A DNA stretch of 64,000 nt from Shewanella denitrificans OS217 (GTDB lineage Bacteria; Pseudomonadota; Gammaproteobacteria; Enterobacterales; Shewanellaceae), in the NCBI RefSeq assembly GCF_000013765.1, contig NC_007954.1:2418001-2482000 (forward strand), in the 5' to 3' direction. The position numbers and the translations under genes were made by a program. This document shows, piece by piece, positions 42,738 through 51,628 of this stretch. Every line of letters begins with the position of its first letter. Position 1 is the first letter of the stretch. Under the pieces are notes generated by a model. The model saw nothing but the letters and a program-made list of their open reading frames with translations, ran no database searches and was not told the DNA's origin.

Positions 42738-43097
42738 ATGTCAAATTTAACTAAAGAAGAGGTTATCGCCCAACTGCAACTGGCCCTTGAAAAGCAATCT
42801 TCCGAAAAGATTGAAATCGTACAGAAAGGCAGCTGGTACAAAATAAACGAAGGCAAATCCTTACGTTTTAGCGATCTCGAGCAGATGTTAGCAGACGTCA
42901 CTTCAGGCAGAGAAGTCCAAGCTCCTGCGAAGAAAACGACCACAACAAAACCTGCTAAACCCGCAACAACATCAGCGTCTAAGGCTCCAACCAAGCAGCC
43001 AGTTGCATCGACTAAGGCAGCAGGATTAACACCTAAGCAAGTATGGCGTGAAAAACTCGCCAACGCCGGTGGCCAAACCTTACCAAGAGGCTTTTAA
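42738..43097 (+). CDS. Small conserved-looking protein with Ala/Lys/Pro linker
   Basis: A 119-residue cytoplasmic protein. The N-terminal 55 residues (LTKEEVIAQLQLALEKQSSEK, then WYKINEGKSLRFSDLEQML) look folded. Residues 60-95 are a Lys/Thr/Pro/Ala-rich linker like that of nucleoid proteins. The end (TPKQVWREKLANAGGQTLPRGF) recalls the C-terminal motif of small H-NS-like or ProQ-like proteins, but I cannot assign it. It has its own terminator. Confidence 0.6.
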   Translation: MSNLTKEEVIAQLQLALEKQSSEKIEIVQKGSWYKINEGKSLRFSDLEQMLADVTSGREVQAPAKKTTTTKPAKPATTSASKAPTKQPVASTKAAGLTPKQVWREKLANAGGQTLPRGF

Positions 43098-43154
43098 TCC
43101 ACTTTATCGGTTTGCATCCCAGTATTTAGCTTAGATACTCAATTGCGCTTAATC

Positions 43155-43180
43155 GCCTAGTCCAATGACTGGGCTTTTTT
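43155..43180 (+). terminator. Rho-independent terminator
   Basis: GCCTAGTCCAATGACTGGGC forms a stem with one wobble or mismatch pair, followed by six T residues, 58 bp past the stop at 43097. Confidence 0.88.
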
Positions 43181-43587
43181 ATGCCCGCATCAGCCTAGCT
43201 ACAGCCCCCCTCTTTGGCGACTCATTCTCTATTCAAAAAATGCAGTCCGGCACAGACTTAGTCAAATCCTTGAACCATCATTGTTAAAATCAACAAAATA
43301 CAGCCAGTTAAGTCAATTTATCAATCAATTGACATTCATTGTAGATTGACTAATCTCGTCTACCCACACGCACGTAAAAATAAACATATCTCATAAAAAC
43401 AACTAAAATATTACATAATATTCAATTTAAACCTCTCTATATAGATGATAACTTCGCTATTTCATCACAAAGATTGACTTTTCATCAAAAAATATATTTG
43501 GCAGAAATTAAAAACAATGGCACAGTGGTTTCAAGAAACGGCGTTAGCGCTGAATGAATAAAACTATTGTGTTGTTAGGAGTCGCCC
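43181..43587. other. AT-rich region upstream of asnB
   Basis: About 400 bp without a gene. It is strongly AT-rich between 43300 and 43520, with a near-palindrome AATATTACATAATATT near 43407, and probably holds the asnB promoter and regulatory sites. No regulator site could be assigned. Confidence 0.5.
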
Positions 43588-45255
43588 ATGTGTTCAATAT
43601 TTGCCATTTTAGATATACAGTCAGACGCGAAAGGCTTACGCCAAGTTGCCCTAGAGATGTCAAAGCTCATGCGTCATCGTGGTCCTGATTGGTCGGGTAT
43701 TTACGCCGGTGAAAAGGCTATCCTTGCCCACGAACGTCTGGCGATTGTGGATATCGAGCACGGTGCTCAGCCGCTTTACAGTCAAGATGGCAACCTAGTG
43801 CTGGCGGTAAACGGTGAGATCTACAACCATAAGCAGCTAAAAGCTGAGCTTGGTGACAAGTACAGCTATCAGACCCATTCAGATTGCGAAGTGATCTTGG
43901 CCTTGTATCAAGAATATGGCTGTGATTTTCTCGATAAGCTCAACGGTATTTTTGCCTTCGTTCTGTATGATAAAACCACAGAAAGCTACTTGATCGGTCG
44001 CGACCATATGGGGATCATTCCGCTCTACTCGGGTCACGACAGCACGGGCAACCTGTATATCGCCTCAGAAATGAAAGCCCTTATGCCAGTGTGTAAAACT
44101 GTTGCCGAGTTTCAGCCAGGGCAATATTATTTCTCACAAGATGAGCACCCAGTCACTTATTATCACAGAGAATGGCGCGACTTTGCGGCAGTGCAAGATA
44201 ACCCTGCCAGTGTCGATGAATTACGCAGCGCCTTAGAAGCCGCCGTTAAGCGCCAGCTGATGTCTGATGTCCCTTATGGAGTGTTACTTTCTGGCGGCTT
44301 AGACTCATCGGTTATTTCAGCCATCACTCAAACCTATGCTAAGCATCGTATTGAGAATGATGATAAATCTGATGCTTGGTGGCCACAATTACACTCCTTT
44401 GCCGTGGGGCTTAAAGGGGCGCCGGATCTCATTGCCGCCAAAAAAGTAGCCGATGCCATAGGCACTATTCATCACGAAATACATTTCACCTTCCAAGAAG
44501 GCCTAGATGCCATCAAAGAAGTGATTTATCACTTAGAAACCTATGATGTCACGACTATACGTGCCGCCACCCCTATGTATTTAATGGCGCGAAAAATCAA
44601 AGCCATGGGCATCAAAATGGTGCTCTCAGGTGAAGGCGCCGATGAACTCTTTGGCGGCTACTTGTACTTTCATAAGGCGCCCAACGCCCAAGCTTTCCAC
44701 GAAGAGTTAGTGCGTAAGTTAGATAAATTGCATTTATTCGACTGCCTACGCGCCAACAAGGCCATGGCCGCCTGGGGCTTGGAAGCCCGCGTGCCTTTTC
44801 TCGATAAAGAATTTATGGATGTAGCAATGCGCATCAACCCACAAGCTAAAATGTCTAAGGATGGCCGTATGGAGAAACACATTTTACGACAAGCTTTTGA
44901 ACACAAATTGCCTAAAGAAGTGGTTTGGCGTCAAAAAGAACAGTTCAGTGATGGCGTGGGCTATTCTTGGATTGATGGCTTAAAAGAGCAAGCGGCGGCT
45001 AACGTGGATGACTTACAACTGGCTAACGCCAAGTTCCGCTTCCCTTATAACACTCCAGAGACCAAGGAAGCCTATTTCTATCGCTGTTTCTTCGAAGAGT
45101 TTTATGCTGTTTCTGGTGCTGCTGAAACGGTTCCAGGTGGTAAATCTGTGGCTTGCTCAACCCCAGAAGCCCTAGCTTGGGATGAGAGCTTACAAGGTAT
45201 TATTGATCCATCGGGCCGCGCAGTGAGAAACGTACATACCAGCAGCTATCAGTAA
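43588..45255 (+). CDS. asnB: Asparagine synthetase B (glutamine-hydrolysing)
   Basis: A 555-residue enzyme collinear with E. coli AsnB (554). The N-terminal glutaminase domain starts at the nucleophilic Cys2 (MCSIFAI); RHRGPDWSG near 30 and NGEIYNH near 74 are family blocks. The synthetase domain has the PPi-loop SGGLDSS near 232 and LSGEGADELFGGY near 345. It converts aspartate, glutamine and ATP to asparagine. TAGGAG precedes the ATG. Single gene with its own terminator. Confidence 0.97.
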   Translation: MCSIFAILDIQSDAKGLRQVALEMSKLMRHRGPDWSGIYAGEKAILAHERLAIVDIEHGAQPLYSQDGNLVLAVNGEIYNHKQLKAELGDKYSYQTHSDCEVILALYQEYGCDFLDKLNGIFAFVLYDKTTESYLIGRDHMGIIPLYSGHDSTGNLYIASEMKALMPVCKTVAEFQPGQYYFSQDEHPVTYYHREWRDFAAVQDNPASVDELRSALEAAVKRQLMSDVPYGVLLSGGLDSSVISAITQTYAKHRIENDDKSDAWWPQLHSFAVGLKGAPDLIAAKKVADAIGTIHHEIHFTFQEGLDAIKEVIYHLETYDVTTIRAATPMYLMARKIKAMGIKMVLSGEGADELFGGYLYFHKAPNAQAFHEELVRKLDKLHLFDCLRANKAMAAWGLEARVPFLDKEFMDVAMRINPQAKMSKDGRMEKHILRQAFEHKLPKEVVWRQKEQFSDGVGYSWIDGLKEQAAANVDDLQLANAKFRFPYNTPETKEAYFYRCFFEEFYAVSGAAETVPGGKSVACSTPEALAWDESLQGIIDPSGRAVRNVHTSSYQ

Positions 45256-45305
45256 TTGATAGCCCATTAACCCGTTAGCTCATTGACCCAAGTAGAGATT
45301 ATTCA

Positions 45306-45329
45306 AAAGCCATCCTAGGATGGCTTTTT
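45306..45329 (+). terminator. Rho-independent terminator after asnB
   Basis: AAAGCCATCCTAGGATGGCTTTTTA: an 8-bp or longer stem with T run, 50 bp past the asnB stop. Confidence 0.92.
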
Positions 45330-45400
45330 AGTGCCTGAGCGCTGCGACTCGCTCATTTATCGCTGTCATCCAACATAGAGCTAATAAAATAGCCAAGTAA

Positions 45401-45446
45401 TAAAAAAGCCCATGGCTCCTAATTAATGGAGAAATCCATGGGCTTT
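45401..45446 (-). terminator. Rho-independent terminator after eda
   Basis: Arms AAAGCCCATGG and CCATGGGCTTT, with an inner CTCC/GGAG pair; on the minus strand the stem is followed by a T run. It ends the zwf-pgl-edd-eda transcript. Confidence 0.9.
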
Positions 45447-45484
45447 AACTTCTGATGCCGCACTAAGCCAATACTAATAGTAAT

Positions 45485-46135
45485 CTAGGCTTTGCTTAAT
45501 GGGCTCAATGCCGCCTGACACAGGTCTGTGATCCGCTGCCAATCTTCAGCCTCTACCGCATCTGTTGGCGCAATCCAGCTGCCGCCAATACAATCCACAT
45601 TGGGCAATGCCAAGTAACGCAGATATGAGTCTGGCGTAATCCCCCCGGTTGGGCAAAAACGGATATTAGCTAATGGGCCAGAAAAGGCTTTTAGGGCATC
45701 CACACCGCCTGACGCTTCGGCTGGGAAGAATTTAAAGTGGGTGTAACCCAGCTCCATGCCTGCCATCACTTCAGAAATGCTGGCAACCCCTGGAATAAGC
45801 GGCACTGTGCCTTTCATGGCCGCCTTTAATAGATCAGGAGTGGCGCCTGGCGTGATAATAAACTGAGAGCCCGCATCAATGGCTTGTTGAAGCTGAGTTT
45901 CGTTTAATACTGTGCCTGCGCCCACTAAGGCTTCGGGCACTTCTTTGGCGATAAGCGCTATGGCTTCTAAGGCGCAAGGCGTGCGCAGTGTCACTTCCAA
46001 TACCTTAATACCGCCTGCCACTAAAGCTCTGGCCAAGGGGACAGCGTGCTCTATCTTATTGATGACCATCACAGGAACAATAGGACTGCATTTAAATACA
46101 TCTTTTGGTTGCAAAGACCAGTTATTCTCTAACAT
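45485..46135 (-). CDS. eda: KDPG aldolase
   Basis: A 216-residue class I aldolase that splits 2-keto-3-deoxy-6-phosphogluconate into pyruvate and glyceraldehyde-3-phosphate. The Glu of the active site is in KVLEVTLRTPCA near 43, and the Schiff-base lysine in HFKFFPAEASGG near 133; the phosphate loop is RFCPTGGIT near 160. Length is normal. It is the last gene of the operon, 16 bp past edd. Confidence 0.97.
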   Translation of the reverse strand: MLENNWSLQPKDVFKCSPIVPVMVINKIEHAVPLARALVAGGIKVLEVTLRTPCALEAIALIAKEVPEALVGAGTVLNETQLQQAIDAGSQFIITPGATPDLLKAAMKGTVPLIPGVASISEVMAGMELGYTHFKFFPAEASGGVDALKAFSGPLANIRFCPTGGITPDSYLRYLALPNVDCIGGSWIAPTDAVEAEDWQRITDLCQAALSPLSKA

Positions 46136-46151
46136 GAGTTATTATTCCTTA

Positions 46152-47978
46152 TTAATAGAGTTCATCTATGGCGCTGGTGCTTCTTGCACCGGTTTCAGGG
46201 CTACTTAGGCTGCGACGCAGTGCACTAAATAACTCACGGCCCATGCCATAACTGGAGTGGTGTAAATCGACTTTCTCGGCAGTGCGGGCAGCCAACACGG
46301 CTTCATCTACCAAGAGGCTCAGCTCACCAGTGAGCGCATTAACCCGAATAAGATCGCCATTTTGCACTTTAGCAATGAGGCCGCCGTCTAAGGCTTCTGG
46401 CGTTAAGTGGATAGCCGCAGGCACTTTGCCCGAGGCGCCAGACATACGACCATCAGTCACTAAGGCCACTTTAAAGCCCTTGTCTTGCAAGGTGCCTAAA
46501 AACGGCGTGAGCTTGTGCAGCTCAGGCATGCCATTGGCTTTAGGGCCTTGACCTTTGACCACTACGATACAATCTCGGTCCAGTGAACCGGATTGAAATA
46601 GCGCATCGATTTCATTTTGATCGTTTATCACTACCGCAGGTGCTTCCACCACACGATTTGCTTCGTTCACTGCAGAGACTTTAATCACGGCGCGGCCCAA
46701 GTTGCCTTTCATTAACTTAAGGCCACCATTACTTTGAAATGGCGTCGCAACATGGGTCAAGACTTCTTTATCTAGGCTTTCAGTGGGGCCATCGACCCAA
46801 CGCAGCTCACCGTCTATCAGTCTTGGCTCTTGGGTGTAACGACGAAGGCCAAAACCTGCCACTGTGCTGACATCTTCATGCAGTAATCCCGCATCCAATA
46901 ACTCATTAATGAGTAAAGCCATGCCGCCAGCAGCATGGAAATGGTTAATATCTGCATGACCATTGGGGTAAACACGGGCGATGAGTGGCACAGCATCTGA
47001 TAATTCCGAGAAATCATCCCAGTTGACAATAATGCCAGCAGCGCGAGCCGCAGCCACTATGTGCATGGTTAAGTTGGTCGAGCCGCCCGTCGCTAGTAAT
47101 GCAACTATGCCATTCACCACAGACTTTTCACTCACCACTTCACCAATAGGCGTGTATTGAGTGCCCATTTCTGTGAGGCGGCACACTTGCTTAGCGGCCA
47201 TTTTATTGAGTGCATCACGCAGGGGATCGTCAGGATTAACAAAGGATGAACCTGGCAACTGCAGCCCCATGACTTCAAGCATTAACTGGTTTGAGTTTGC
47301 CGTACCGTAGAAAGTACAAGTGCCCGCACTGTGGTAAGAGGCAGATTCGGCCTCTAACAGCGCTGCTCTATCGACTTTCCCTTGGGCAAATTGCTGACGA
47401 ACGCGGGCCTTCTCCTTGTTAGGAATGCCTGATTTCATTGGGCCTGCTGGCACAAACAGCATAGGTAAGTGACCAAAGCTTAGGGCACCAATCAGTAAAC
47501 CTGGGACGATTTTGTCACAAATACCCAGCAGTAACGCGCCATCGAACATGTTGTGAGACAAGCCCACAGCCGATGACATGGCGATAACTTCACGGCTTAG
47601 TAAGCTTAGCTCCATGCCTGGCTGACCTTGAGTCACGCCATCACACATGGCAGGGACACCGGCGGCAACTTGCGCCACACTGCCGACATCCTGACAGGCT
47701 TTTTTCAATATTTCTGGATAATGCTCATAAGGCTGATGGGCCGAGAGCATGTCATTAAAGGCCGTGACTATGCCTATGTTAGCCTTAGTCAACTGACGTA
47801 ATGAGTCCTTATCCGCAGGAGAGCAAGCGGCAAAACCGTGAGCCAAATTGCCACAGCTTAAGGAACTGCGGTGCACACCTTTAAGGCGAGCATCCTGTAG
47901 AGCGGCAAGGTAGGCGGCTCTAGGTTTCTGGCTACGGGCAATAATTCTGTCTGTGACAGCTTTTACGACTGAATTCAT
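46152..47978 (-). CDS. edd: Phosphogluconate dehydratase
   Basis: A 608-residue IlvD/Edd-family Fe-S dehydratase that turns 6-phosphogluconate into KDPG. The Fe-S cysteine regions are AGVPAMCDGVTQGQ near 103-116 and GICDKIVPG near 150-158, with GTCTFYGTANSNQ near 212. VTDGRMSGASGKVPAA near 508 is the C-terminal block. Length matches E. coli Edd (603). It stands 11 bp from pgl and 16 bp from eda in one operon. Confidence 0.97.
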   Translation of the reverse strand: MNSVVKAVTDRIIARSQKPRAAYLAALQDARLKGVHRSSLSCGNLAHGFAACSPADKDSLRQLTKANIGIVTAFNDMLSAHQPYEHYPEILKKACQDVGSVAQVAAGVPAMCDGVTQGQPGMELSLLSREVIAMSSAVGLSHNMFDGALLLGICDKIVPGLLIGALSFGHLPMLFVPAGPMKSGIPNKEKARVRQQFAQGKVDRAALLEAESASYHSAGTCTFYGTANSNQLMLEVMGLQLPGSSFVNPDDPLRDALNKMAAKQVCRLTEMGTQYTPIGEVVSEKSVVNGIVALLATGGSTNLTMHIVAAARAAGIIVNWDDFSELSDAVPLIARVYPNGHADINHFHAAGGMALLINELLDAGLLHEDVSTVAGFGLRRYTQEPRLIDGELRWVDGPTESLDKEVLTHVATPFQSNGGLKLMKGNLGRAVIKVSAVNEANRVVEAPAVVINDQNEIDALFQSGSLDRDCIVVVKGQGPKANGMPELHKLTPFLGTLQDKGFKVALVTDGRMSGASGKVPAAIHLTPEALDGGLIAKVQNGDLIRVNALTGELSLLVDEAVLAARTAEKVDLHHSSYGMGRELFSALRRSLSSPETGARSTSAIDELY

Positions 47979-47989
47979 GTTACTACTCC

Positions 47990-48688
47990 TTACGCGCTGT
48001 AGAACACGTCGACCGGCGTTTTACGCTGGCCAAGAACGGCTCTAATCGGCATTTTGGACACATCATCATGTGCAAGCGCTTGATGATAGACGGATAATTT
48101 GGCTTCACCTACTAAGTGCAAGTAGATCTGACGACTGTTTAAAATCGCCGTTTTGGACAAGGTAATACGCTCATGGGGCGCAGTCGTTGGCGTGACTGCG
48201 GCGCATAACGCTTGAGTATTAAGCGCGTTGTCTAGCGCCTCACTGCAAGGGAACCAAGAGCAGGTATGGCCATCTGTGCCCATGCCGAGCACCACAACAT
48301 CAAAGGGGCGCGGAAAATGCGCTAATGCGCTGATGGTCATGTCACAGCCAGCTTCTGCCGTGGTGAACATATTCTTAAGGCCGGAAAACTTGGCGCTGGC
48401 CGCTCTATTTTGCAATAAATGGCCGCGCACTAAGCGCTCATTTGAATCTTTTTCATGGCTACCAACCCAGCGTTCATCAGCAAGAGTAATATAAACTTGA
48501 GCCCAATCAATGGATTTTTGACTCAATAGATCAAATAATTTCAATGGCGTTGAACCACCAGAAACCACTAAGCTCGCCTTGCCTCTTGAGTCCACCGCAT
48601 CTTGAAGCTGGCGGGCAATGTTATCTGCAAGCTTGGCTTCGAGTGCACTTGTATTGTCGAACGATTTAAATACTGTGTCTTTAATCAT
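47990..48688 (-). CDS. pgl: 6-phosphogluconolactonase (DevB type)
   Basis: About 232 residues from the ATG at 48688, preceded by AGGA at 6-nt spacing. The longer frame back to 48757 would overlap zwf and has no ribosome site. Family blocks: LVVSGGSTPLKLF near 37, ITLADERWVGSHEKDSNE near 62 and VVLGMGTDGHTCSWFP near 128. It hydrolyses 6-phosphogluconolactone. It begins 8 bp after the zwf stop. Confidence 0.95.
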   Translation of the reverse strand: MIKDTVFKSFDNTSALEAKLADNIARQLQDAVDSRGKASLVVSGGSTPLKLFDLLSQKSIDWAQVYITLADERWVGSHEKDSNERLVRGHLLQNRAASAKFSGLKNMFTTAEAGCDMTISALAHFPRPFDVVVLGMGTDGHTCSWFPCSEALDNALNTQALCAAVTPTTAPHERITLSKTAILNSRQIYLHLVGEAKLSVYHQALAHDDVSKMPIRAVLGQRKTPVDVFYSA

Positions 48689-48696
48689 GTTAATTC

Positions 48697-50169
48697 CTAC
48701 TCGTCCCACGAACGGCCATCTTTGGTTATCAAGGCAACCGAAGCGACGGGCCCCCATGTTCCTGCGGGATAAGGCTTTGGCTTCTCACCGCTTTGTTCCC
48801 AAGATTGAATGATGCCATCGACCCAAGTCCAAGCTTGCTCAACTTCATCACGGCGGACAAATAAGGCCTGATTCCCTAGCATGGCTTCAAGCAGCAAACG
48901 CTCGTAGGCATCGGCAATACGCTCATTCTTAAAGGTATCTGAGAAACTTAAATCGAGTTTGGTGGTTTGCAGACGCATTTTTTGCTCCAAACCTGGCACC
49001 TTGTTCATCATCTGAATTTCTACCCCTTCATGGGGCTGCAGACGAATGGTGAGTTTGTTTGGCGGTAAATTACGGTAGCTTGAGCGGTACAAGTTGTGCG
49101 GTGGATTTTTAAAATACACCACAATTTCTGAGCTCTTAAATGGCATGCGTTTACCGCTGCGCAAATAGAATGGCACCCCAGCCCAACGCCAGTTATCGAT
49201 ATCCACACGTAGCGCCACGAAGGTCTCAGTGTTGGATTTCACATTAGCGCCCTCTTCCTCCAAGTAACCGGGTACCGGTGAGCCTTTTAAGAAACCTGCG
49301 CTGTATTGTCCACGGACGGTATTTTCATAGACGTTATCAAGGTTAATGGGCCTGAGTGATTTAAGCACTTTGACTTTTTCGTCGCGGATGCTGTCGGCAT
49401 CTAAATTCACCGGTGGATCCATGGCGACCAAGGTTAACACTTGCAATAAATGGTTTTGGATCATATCGCGCATTTGACCCGCGGTATCGAAATAGCCCCA
49501 ACGGCCCTCAATACCCACTTCTTCGGCAACGGTAATTTGCACATGATCTATGGTGCGGTTGTCCCATTTAGAGGCAAACAAGGAGTTGGCAAAACGCAGC
49601 GCTATCAAGTTTTGCACTGTCTCTTTACCTAGGTAATGATCGATACGGTAAACTTGATTTTCATTGAAATATTCAGACACTTTATTATTGATAACCCGAG
49701 ATGACTCGAGATCTGTGCCTATGGGTTTTTCTAGCACCACACGGGTGTCTAAATGGATGAGTTTTTGTTCGTGCAGGCTGCGGCAAATATCACCAAAGAT
49801 TGACGGTGGGGTGGCAAAATAATTGACCATTACTCGCTGACTTGGGTCGAGCAATTCATGGAAGGCGCCATAACCTTCTGAGTCGGTAAAATCTGTGCCT
49901 ATATAGTGGCAGCGGCTAACAAAGCGCGCTAGGGTCTGTTCACACAATGGCTCTTTTACAAAAGTAGTTAAGGCTTTAGTGACAAGTTCGACAAACTCAT
50001 CTTTGCTAAAGGCATCTTTCGCTACACCGATAACCTTAGTGTCTTTGTCCAATAGTTCGGCTTTATCCAGTTGATACAATGAGGGTAACAGCTTACGCCT
50101 CGCCAGATCGCCTTTGGTCCCGAACAGCACAAAGTCACAAGCTTTGGCTCCTTTAATTGATTTGCCCAT
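48697..50169 (-). CDS. zwf: Glucose-6-phosphate 1-dehydrogenase
   Basis: A 490-residue enzyme that oxidises glucose-6-phosphate to 6-phosphogluconolactone with NADP or NAD. The dinucleotide site is FVLFGTKGDLARRKL at residues 12-26; the substrate/catalytic motif RIDHYLGKETVQN is near 178. Length matches E. coli Zwf (491). First gene of the Entner-Doudoroff operon, divergent from hexR, with a HexR-like palindrome upstream. Confidence 0.97.
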   Translation of the reverse strand: MGKSIKGAKACDFVLFGTKGDLARRKLLPSLYQLDKAELLDKDTKVIGVAKDAFSKDEFVELVTKALTTFVKEPLCEQTLARFVSRCHYIGTDFTDSEGYGAFHELLDPSQRVMVNYFATPPSIFGDICRSLHEQKLIHLDTRVVLEKPIGTDLESSRVINNKVSEYFNENQVYRIDHYLGKETVQNLIALRFANSLFASKWDNRTIDHVQITVAEEVGIEGRWGYFDTAGQMRDMIQNHLLQVLTLVAMDPPVNLDADSIRDEKVKVLKSLRPINLDNVYENTVRGQYSAGFLKGSPVPGYLEEEGANVKSNTETFVALRVDIDNWRWAGVPFYLRSGKRMPFKSSEIVVYFKNPPHNLYRSSYRNLPPNKLTIRLQPHEGVEIQMMNKVPGLEQKMRLQTTKLDLSFSDTFKNERIADAYERLLLEAMLGNQALFVRRDEVEQAWTWVDGIIQSWEQSGEKPKPYPAGTWGPVASVALITKDGRSWDE

Positions 50170-50489
50170 TACAAAAAGCGCTCCTTTTGTTATTTAGCCA
50201 TGCTCTATTCAGCCTAACGATGAATAAAAACACACTTTTGTTGTAATATAACAACAGAATTAGCTTAATGCATCTATATTTTGCAATTATTGATTTTGCA
50301 TGGCATATAGGCATTCTCACAGTAAATCTGATATTATTTCGAAGTTAAAAGACTCAGTTACCCACTTTCCTACACAATATGATATTGAAAAGTTACTACA
50401 AAACGGTGTCAGAGGTAATAAAACAACTATTTTCACCGTGACATCTGCCTTTATGATAGTAAATTACATTATCTTTTTATAGCGGACGT
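50170..50489. other. Divergent regulatory region between zwf and hexR
   Basis: 320 bp. It contains a HexR-like operator at 50242-50256. A 60-codon plus-strand ORF at 50300 has no ribosome site and is not taken as a gene. The hexR ribosome site is weak (AGCGGACGT). Confidence 0.6.
50242..50256. promoter_or_regulatory. Candidate HexR operator upstream of zwf
   Basis: TGTAATATAACAACA agrees in 10 of 12 defined positions with the known HexR palindrome TGTAATnnnATTACA. It lies 73 bp upstream of the zwf start codon, in the position expected for repression. Confidence 0.65.
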
Positions 50490-51350
50490 ATGCTTATGAA
50501 TACCCTTGAAAAGGTTCAAAACAGCCTTAACCAATTTAGTAAGTCAGAACGAAAAGTCGCAGAAGTGATCCTTTCGTCACCGCAAACCGCTATCCATTCA
50601 AGCATAGCAACTTTAGCCAAAATGGCTGATGTGAGTGAGCCGACGGTGAACCGTTTCTGTCGCCGTCTAGACACTAAAGGTTTCCCTGATTTTAAACTCC
50701 ATTTGGCTCAAAGCCTAGCCAATGGCACACCTTATGTGAGCCGTCACGTAGAGGAAGACGACAGCACTGATTCCTACACCACTAAGATTTTCGAATCTTC
50801 TATGGCGTCACTGGATACGGCCCGTCAAAGCTTAGACACGGCGGCTATCCACAAGGCAGTAGACATACTGACTCAAGCGAAAACCATCTCCTTCTTCGGC
50901 TTGGGTGCCTCGGCCTCTGTCGCCCACGACGCGCAGAATAAATTTTTCCGTTTTAACGTGCCTGTGATTTGTTTCGATGACGTGCTAATGCAGCGCATGA
51001 GCTGCATTAATTGCAATGAAGGCGATGTGGTTGTGCTGATTTCTCATACGGGACGGACTAAATCCTTAATTGAAATCGCCCGCATAGCAAGGGAAAATGG
51101 CGCGGCTGTGATTGCCATAACTGCCAGAAACTCCCCGCTGTCGCTGGAATGTACCTTACCTGTGACCATGGAAGTACCTGAAGATACCGACATGTACTTG
51201 CCGATGGCATCCCGCTTGGCGCAGTTGGTCACCATAGATGTGCTCGCCACCGGATTTACCTTAAGACGCGGCCCAAGATTTAGAGAAAACTTGAAGCGCG
51301 TGAAGGAAGTATTAAAAGAATCACGGGTGAATAAAGATTCTATTCTCTAG
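50490..51350 (+). CDS. hexR: RpiR-family transcriptional regulator HexR
   Basis: A 286-residue regulator, very close to E. coli HexR over its length. The HTH is MADVSEPTVNRFCRRLDTKGFPDFKL near 46-71; the SIS sugar-phosphate domain follows (SFFGLGASASVAHDAQNKFFRF near 134, VVLISHTGRTKSLIEIA near 183). KDPG normally releases it from operators. In Shewanella it controls central carbon genes as repressor and activator. An ATG two codons further in (50496) is the equivalent E. coli start. Divergent from zwf. Confidence 0.96.
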   Translation: MLMNTLEKVQNSLNQFSKSERKVAEVILSSPQTAIHSSIATLAKMADVSEPTVNRFCRRLDTKGFPDFKLHLAQSLANGTPYVSRHVEEDDSTDSYTTKIFESSMASLDTARQSLDTAAIHKAVDILTQAKTISFFGLGASASVAHDAQNKFFRFNVPVICFDDVLMQRMSCINCNEGDVVVLISHTGRTKSLIEIARIARENGAAVIAITARNSPLSLECTLPVTMEVPEDTDMYLPMASRLAQLVTIDVLATGFTLRRGPRFRENLKRVKEVLKESRVNKDSIL

Positions 51351-51378
51351 TTAAATTTTTCTACTAGAATCCTAATGG

Positions 51379-51410
51379 AGCCAGACTAAAACCTTAGTCT
51401 GGCTTTTTTT
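51379..51410 (+). terminator. Rho-independent terminator after hexR
   Basis: AGCCAGACTAA and TTAGTCTGGCT with a 3-nt loop, followed by a run of T residues. Confidence 0.95.
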
Positions 51411-51466
51411 ATTACGGAATTGACTTATCTGTCACAGAAATAACCCCAGATTTTGGCGCTTTTGTT

Positions 51467-51481
51467 TGTAACTTTACTACA
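51467..51481. promoter_or_regulatory. Candidate HexR operator upstream of pykA
   Basis: TGTAACTTTACTACA keeps the outer TGTAA and TACA arms of the HexR palindrome. It lies about 150 bp before the pykA start. Confidence 0.55.
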
Positions 51482-51628
51482 TTTATTTTTATTTCTGCTA
51501 ATATAGCGCCAGAATTTATGCAACAAACGACTGACTTGCCCATCCGCAGAGGCAAGATGAGTTCAAACTTGTTCAACAAAGACCCAAATTTGTAAGCCAA
51601 TTTTTTCTTATCATTAACGGAGTATCTT

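Noticed and set aside
50300..50482. 60-codon ORF before hexR
   Set aside because: Lies in the divergent promoter region with no ribosome site, and its composition looks random.
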